NCBI GenBank assembly: GCA_035556555.1
Contig: DATMES010000042.1
Span: 62,001 to 126,000, forward strand
From: Frankiaceae bacterium
GTDB lineage: Bacteria > Actinomycetota > Actinomycetes > BP-191
Direction of reading: 5' to 3'
Length of the DNA: 64,000 nucleotides
The notes beneath the pieces are model-generated. The model made no database searches. It was not told where the DNA came from and saw only the letters and a program-made list of their open reading frames with translations. The translations under genes and the position numbers were made by a program. The stretch's first letter is position 1. Every line of letters starts with the position of its first letter. This document shows positions 60,583 through 64,000 of the stretch, one piece after another.

Positions 60583-60756
60583 ATGTACTTCACCGACAAG
60601 GGGATCGAGGAGCTGGCCGAACGCCGCGGCGACGACCAGGTCACGCTGGCCTGGCTCGCCGAGCGGCTTCGGGACTTCGTCGACCTCAACCCGGAGTTCG
60701 AGACGCCGGTCGACAGGCTCGCGACGTGGCTCGCGCGGCTCGACGACGAGGAATGA
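60583..60756 (+). CDS. DUF6104 family small protein
   Basis: A 57-aa soluble protein below usual ORF cut-offs. GGAGGAG sits 4 bases before the ATG. The sequence MYFTDKGIEELAERRGDDQV ... TLAWLAERLRDFVDLNPEFE ... PVDRLATWLARLDDEE matches the actinobacterial DUF6104 family over its whole length. Acidic, helical, function unknown. It lies 123 bases after kgd, a frequent neighbour arrangement in the phylum as far as I recall. Confidence 0.85.
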   Translation: MYFTDKGIEELAERRGDDQVTLAWLAERLRDFVDLNPEFETPVDRLATWLARLDDEE

Positions 60757-60797
60757 TCTTGGCCGCCTGCGCCTTGCCGTAGGCAGGGAGGACAGCC

Positions 60798-61343
60798 ATG
60801 AGGAAGTTCTCGTTCAAGCCCGCGCTGGTCGTGAAGGGTCGCAAGTTCAAGGGCCTGCGCGGCTACGCCGGCAAGCCGTTCCACCCGCCGCTCACCGACA
60901 TCCCCGTGGCGGCGTACGTCTTCGCTGCGGCGTTCGACGTGCTGTCGGCGCTGCAGGACTCGGCATCGCTGCGCGAGGCGGGGACGTACGTCCTCGTCGG
61001 CGGCGCCGTCGTCAGCGTGCTGGCGATGCTCACCGGCTGGGCCGACTGGCACCGTTCGAGCCAGGTCGGCACCCAGGCGCGGCGGACCATCAACGCGCAC
61101 GCGGTCCTCATGATCGGCGCGGCGGTCTTCGTGCTGGTGGACATCGCGGTGCGGCTGGGCGCGGACGGCGCCGCCACCGGAGCGATGGTGCTGCTCTCGG
61201 TGGCGGCGGCGTCGCTCACGTCCGTCGGGGCGACGTACGGCGGCTCCCTGGTCTTCGACTACGGCTTCAACGTCGAGACCTCAGGCGACCACCCGGTCTG
61301 GCACGAGTCCGAGACCGACGTGTTCCCCGGCGACCCGCACTAG
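60798..61343 (+). CDS. DUF2231-like membrane protein
   Basis: A 181-aa integral membrane protein. It begins MRKFSFKPALVVKGRKFKGL, then GKPFHPPLTDIPVAAYVFAA, the HPPLTD/IP motif of DUF2231, and has four TM helices with GWADWHR after TM2 and RRTINAHAVLMIGAAVFVLV entering TM3. The histidines are spaced like cytochrome-type or metal-binding sites. AGGGAGG precedes the ATG. Function of the family is not firmly known. It may be co-transcribed with DUF6104. Confidence 0.85.
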   Translation: MRKFSFKPALVVKGRKFKGLRGYAGKPFHPPLTDIPVAAYVFAAAFDVLSALQDSASLREAGTYVLVGGAVVSVLAMLTGWADWHRSSQVGTQARRTINAHAVLMIGAAVFVLVDIAVRLGADGAATGAMVLLSVAAASLTSVGATYGGSLVFDYGFNVETSGDHPVWHESETDVFPGDPH

Positions 61344-61534
61344 ATGCTGAACTCGACCTGGCAGCCGCGGACGCTGACGACGCAGAACCGGATCGTGCAC
61401 ACGTCGGGGTAGCACGGGTTCTCCGACTCGCACGCGACGTCGACCGTGTAGTCGCACTCGCCGAACGGCTCCGCGACGGCCGGCGTCGCGAACGCCGCCG
61501 CCGCCAGCGCCGCGGCTGCGATCAGGCGCGTCAT
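61340..61534 (-). CDS. Secreted cysteine-rich peptide, array member 5 (last)
   Basis: 64 aa. The signal peptide is MTRLIAAAALAAAAFATPAV; the ~42-residue mature peptide, ECDYTVDVACESENPCYPDV then CTIRFCVVSVRGC, has six cysteines beginning with the family's C-x7-C. A 4-base ATGA overlap joins it to the previous gene, and its stop overlaps the DUF2231 stop on the other strand. Unknown function. Confidence 0.75.
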   Translation of the reverse strand: MTRLIAAAALAAAAFATPAVAEPFGECDYTVDVACESENPCYPDVCTIRFCVVSVRGCQVEFSI

Positions 61535-61719
61535 ACGACGCACTTCCCGACCCAGACGAGGCAGATGTTGATGGTGCACGGGTAGTCGGGCTGACAGGGG
61601 GTCTCGTTGCAGGCGACGTCGACCTTGCCGTCACAGCCGCCGCCGATCGCGGCGGAAGCGGGGGTCGTGACACCGAGAGCGGCCGCACCGAGGACGGCGG
61701 CCAGGAGCAGGCGCTTCAT
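61531..61719 (-). CDS. Secreted cysteine-rich peptide, array member 4
   Basis: 62 aa; signal peptide MKRLLLAAVLGAAALGVTTP. The mature peptide GGCDGKVDVACNETPCQPDY then PCTINICLVWVGKCVV carries six cysteines (C-x7-C-x4-C-x5-C-x4-C-x6-C). It is separated by 22 bases from the previous gene and has GAAAGG-type sequence upstream of the ATG, so it has its own ribosome site. Closest to member 3 by the PDYPC segment. Confidence 0.75.
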   Translation of the reverse strand: MKRLLLAAVLGAAALGVTTPASAAIGGGCDGKVDVACNETPCQPDYPCTINICLVWVGKCVV

Positions 61720-61741
61720 GAGGGGATCACCTTTCGAGGGG

Positions 61742-61930
61742 TTAGAGGCAGTCGGGCTTGACGTAGATCACGCAGAGCTGGAGCCCGCACGGGTAGTCGG
61801 GCACGCACTCCCCCTTGACGCATAGGACGTCGACGGTGCCCGAGCAGTCGCCGACCGGGCCGGCCTGGGCCGGAGCCGGGACGCCGAACGACGCCGCGAC
61901 CAGCAGGCCGGAGATCAGGAGGCGCCTCAC
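61742..61930 (-). CDS. Secreted cysteine-rich peptide, array member 3
   Basis: 62 aa. The GTG start overlaps the stop of member 2 (GTGA). The signal peptide is RRLLISGLLVAASFGVPAPA. The mature part GDCSGTVDVLCVKGECVPDY then PCGLQLCVIYVKPDCL has the same six-cysteine layout as member 4, with a leading C-x7-C and shared PDYPC. Confidence 0.75.
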   Translation of the reverse strand: MRRLLISGLLVAASFGVPAPAQAGPVGDCSGTVDVLCVKGECVPDYPCGLQLCVIYVKPDCL

Positions 61931-62148
61931 AGCACGCACCCCGAGGTCCAGACCCAGAGCAGGCAGGGCGGGATCATGCCGCAGTCGAGGTCGTCGGGAC
62001 CGCAGACGAAGTCGCGGCACAGCGTGTCGACGACGCCGTCGCACTGGCCGCCGGGGAGCCCGGGCTTGGGCAGGTCCGGTGCGGCGGAGGCCACGGGAGC
62101 GAGGGCGGCGACGGCGAGAGCCGCGGCCGCGAGCACGCGGCGGGTCAC
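61927..62148 (-). CDS. Secreted cysteine-rich peptide, array member 2
   Basis: 73 aa, GTG start in a GTGA overlap. The signal peptide is TRRVLAAAALAVAALAPVAS; a short Pro/Gly-rich extension (PDLPKPGLPGG) precedes the cysteine core QCDGVVDTLCRDFVCGPDDL then DCGMIPPCLLWVWTSGCVL. Six cysteines match the family. Family unknown. Confidence 0.75.
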   Translation of the reverse strand: MTRRVLAAAALAVAALAPVASAAPDLPKPGLPGGQCDGVVDTLCRDFVCGPDDLDCGMIPPCLLWVWTSGCVL

Positions 62149-62324
62149 GGCGCGGGCCAGGTCGGCGTGCAGTAGTTGATGCGCTCGCCGGTGAGCGGGT
62201 GGTAGAGGCCGGTCCAGGTCTCGACCCACGGGTGCCGGCACTCGACGCTGTCGGCAGAGGCGGCGGGGGCGAGGGTGACGCCGAGGGCGGCGGTCGCGGC
62301 GGCGACCAGGGCAAGACGGATCAT
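62145..62324 (-). CDS. Small secreted peptide, first gene of the five-peptide array
   Basis: 59 aa; too short for standard cut-offs. GGGAGAT precedes the ATG. The signal peptide MIRLALVAAATAALGVTLAP leads to a ~35-residue mature part SVECRHPWVETWTGLYHPLT then GERINYCTPTWPAP with only two cysteines and several Trp and His. It does not share the six-cysteine core of the four genes that follow, but its stop overlaps the next GTG (GTGA), so it is part of the same unit. Confidence 0.7.
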   Translation of the reverse strand: MIRLALVAAATAALGVTLAPAASADSVECRHPWVETWTGLYHPLTGERINYCTPTWPAP

Positions 62325-62355
62325 GCGATCTCCCTGAGGGGGTGGGGGCGCTGAC

Positions 62356-63483
62356 TCAGCAGTCTTCGCCAGCCGCCGCCAGGACCCTCCCGGCCGCGTG
62401 GTCCGGCCCGAGCCCCTCGGCGGTGGCGGCGAGGCGGCGCGCGGCGGCGGCGTACGACGGGTCGCCCAGCACCCGATCGACCGCCGTACGCAGCCCGCCC
62501 GGCTCCGCGACCAGCCCCGCGCCGAGACGGGCGACGCGCAGGGCGTTCTCCCTCTGGTCGCCGGGGCCTGGCACGACCACGAGCGGCAGGCCGCGCACGA
62601 GCGCCTTCGCGACCATGCCGTGCCCGCCCGCGCAGACGACGACAGCGGCGCGGTCGAGCAGCGGCGCCTGCCGCCCGGGCCCCGCCACGAACCCCTCGGG
62701 CAGCCCGGTCACCGGCTCCCCGAACTTCGTGCACGCCACCCGCAGCCCGCGCAGCTCCTCGGCCGCGCTCGCGAGCAGCGTCTGCGGCCGCCCGCCCGCG
62801 GAGGAGTCCGCGAGGAACACCAACGGCCCCTCCCCCGGCGGCTCCGCGAGGTCGTTCGCCGCGGGGTCCCACTCCATGGGCCCGGTGACGTACGTCCGCT
62901 CCGGCCAGTCGCGTCGCGGCGGCTCCAGCCCCGGCAGCGTCGCCACGAGCGTCGCGATCGGCGGCCCTTCCGGTGGCAGGCCGAGCGACTCGCGGGAGGC
63001 GCGGCAGGCGGCCATGCCGATCTCGTACGACCTCATGTGCTGCCTGCGCATGACGCTGTCCCGCAGCCACCCCAGCGGCCCGCGTCCAGGCGCGAGACCG
63101 CTGCCCGGCGGCGGCAGGTGCTTGGAGGGGACCTGGAGGCCGTGCGGCACCAGCTCGACCCTCGGCACCCCGGCGAGGTCCGCCGCGAACCACCCCGGCA
63201 CCGTCAGCGTGTCCACGACGGCGAGGTCCGCGCGCCACTCGCGCAGCGACTCCGCGATGCCGGGCGCGAGCTGCTTCGGCCGCTCCCAGAGCACCCAGCC
63301 GAAGTCGGCATCCTCCGGCTGCGCCGGCGTCGCGCCGATCGGGATGAACTCCAGCGGCACCGACTCCCACTGCGTCCCGCTGACGAACACCACCGCGCAG
63401 CCCCGCCGCCGCAGCGCGAGCCCCAGCGCGATCGCGGGGAACGCGTGCCCCGGGTCAGGGCCCGCGACCACCGCCACTCTCAC
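62356..63483 (-). CDS. UDP-glycosyltransferase-like (GT1/MGT-type) protein
   Basis: A 375-aa GT-B-fold protein. The GTG start overlaps the stop of the upstream gene (GTGA) and gives the usual N-terminus RVAVVAGPDPGHAFPAIALG. The donor-binding C-terminal domain has VVVCAGGHGMVAKALVRGLP and VVVPGPGDQRENALRVARLG, where the H-G-M and D-Q-x-x-N-A residues match the GT1 signature. Acceptor unknown. It lies between a sugar dehydrogenase-like gene and the peptide array, on the same strand as both, 31 bases before the first peptide gene. Confidence 0.85.
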   Translation of the reverse strand: MRVAVVAGPDPGHAFPAIALGLALRRRGCAVVFVSGTQWESVPLEFIPIGATPAQPEDADFGWVLWERPKQLAPGIAESLREWRADLAVVDTLTVPGWFAADLAGVPRVELVPHGLQVPSKHLPPPGSGLAPGRGPLGWLRDSVMRRQHMRSYEIGMAACRASRESLGLPPEGPPIATLVATLPGLEPPRRDWPERTYVTGPMEWDPAANDLAEPPGEGPLVFLADSSAGGRPQTLLASAAEELRGLRVACTKFGEPVTGLPEGFVAGPGRQAPLLDRAAVVVCAGGHGMVAKALVRGLPLVVVPGPGDQRENALRVARLGAGLVAEPGGLRTAVDRVLGDPSYAAAARRLAATAEGLGPDHAAGRVLAAAGEDC

Positions 63484-64000
63484 CGGCGCGCGAACGCCAT
63501 CCGGTAGACGCTCCCGTTGTCCGCGAGCAGGTAGAGCTCGCCGGCGTTGCTGCGCCCGAAGGCGAGGATGTTGCCGGCGAACGTCCCCACCTGGCTCGTG
63601 CGCCGTACGCCGCCCGAGTCGAGGCCGGTCAGCCAGAGCCGGCCCGAGCAGTAGTCGCCGTAGAGGTAGTGGCCCTCGACGAGGGAGGCGTAGCGGCCGC
63701 CGCGATACGTGTAGCCGCCGATGACCGCGCAGCCGAAGTCGTGGCTGTACTCCACCAGCGGCGGCGTGTAGCCGGAGGACTTGCAGTACGACCCGCCGTA
63801 CTGCGTCGCGGTGTTCAACGTGCCCTCGCGGCAGTCCCAGCCGAGGTTGCGCCCCGGCGTCGAGATGCGGTCCACCTCCTCGCGCGCGCCCTGCCCGACG
63901 TCGCCGATGTAGAGGTGGCCGTTCCCCTTGTCGAACGAGAACCGCCACGGGTTGCGCAGCCCGCTCGCCCAGATCTCCGCGCGGCCCGGCGTGCTGCCGT
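63480..64000 (-). CDS. Glucose/sorbosone dehydrogenase-like (GSDH) protein, N-terminus beyond window
   Basis: The frame is open from the window edge to a TGA at 63480; about 173 C-terminal residues are visible. The segment LRNPWRFSFDKGNGHLYIGD then VGQGAREEVDR is characteristic of PQQ-dependent GSDH/YliI-like beta-propellers, followed by NLGWDCREGTLN, HDFGCAVIGGYTYRGGRYAS and GHYLYGDYCSGRLW. These are usually exported soluble aldose dehydrogenases. Three cysteines are present. The signal peptide and active site lie outside. Its stop overlaps the glycosyltransferase GTG. Confidence 0.85.
   Translation of the reverse strand, partial: GSTPGRAEIWASGLRNPWRFSFDKGNGHLYIGDVGQGAREEVDRISTPGRNLGWDCREGTLNTATQYGGSYCKSSGYTPPLVEYSHDFGCAVIGGYTYRGGRYASLVEGHYLYGDYCSGRLWLTGLDSGGVRRTSQVGTFAGNILAFGRSNAGELYLLADNGSVYRMAFARR

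Overview
The window is about 64 kb of very GC-rich DNA with dense, often overlapping genes. Codon third positions are almost all G or C, GTG and TTG starts are common, and stop/start overlaps of the ATGA, GTGA and TGATG type link many genes. Together with a fused E2-E1 2-oxoglutarate dehydrogenase (kgd), an imuA'-imuB-dnaE2 mutasome behind an actinobacterial-type LexA box, and DUF6104 and DUF3052 proteins, this points to an actinobacterium (Actinomycetota). Genus cannot be told from the sequence alone. No transposase, integrase, phage gene or CRISPR array was seen.

Layout. 1-6.4 kb: a partial STAND-type ATPase regulator, a methyltransferase, a secreted CocE-type hydrolase and a DUF488 protein. 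6.4-14.5 kb: a minus-strand housekeeping run, argS-lysA-small membrane protein-hom-thrC-MFS-thrB, preceded by a receiver-only response regulator; it covers the end of lysine and the threonine branch of aspartate-family synthesis. 14.5-18 kb: a secreted M43 metalloprotease, tRNA-Arg(CCG) with a duplicated 3' end, a secreted cutinase/PET-hydrolase-like enzyme and two small leader-core peptides that look like RiPP precursors. 18-28.6 kb: a branched-chain-amino-acid-type ABC system with LivH, LivM and LivG fused in one 993-aa protein, a tethered binding protein, a surface beta-propeller-like protein and two related small secreted proteins. 28.6-31.6 kb: a GAF protein divergent from a sigma factor with a membrane-spanning tail. 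32-37.8 kb: the SOS mutasome. 37.8-45.3 kb: small enzymes, secreted peptides, a FAD oxidoreductase, a pair of paralogous secreted proteins and an RTX/P-domain protein. 45.3-51.6 kb: an acyl-CoA dehydrogenase and an eight-gene tandem array of six-cysteine secreted proteins. 51.7-57 kb: a methyltransferase, a translationally coupled pair (deoxyribosyltransferase-like enzyme plus multi-TM protein) that resembles a nucleotide-linked defence module, and a sialidase/BNR-like protein. 57-61.3 kb: kgd, DUF6104 and DUF2231 proteins. 61.3-64 kb: five overlapping genes for tiny secreted cysteine-rich peptides, a glycosyltransferase and a partial sugar dehydrogenase.

Themes. The window is unusually rich in small exported proteins of unknown function organised as coupled tandem arrays. 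The best candidates for undescribed biology are the eight-gene WDCPPY array (46.5-51.6 kb), the five-peptide array (61.3-62.3 kb), the enzyme-plus-TM pair (52.5-54.5 kb), the two orphan RiPP-like precursors, and two families of short interspersed intergenic repeats.
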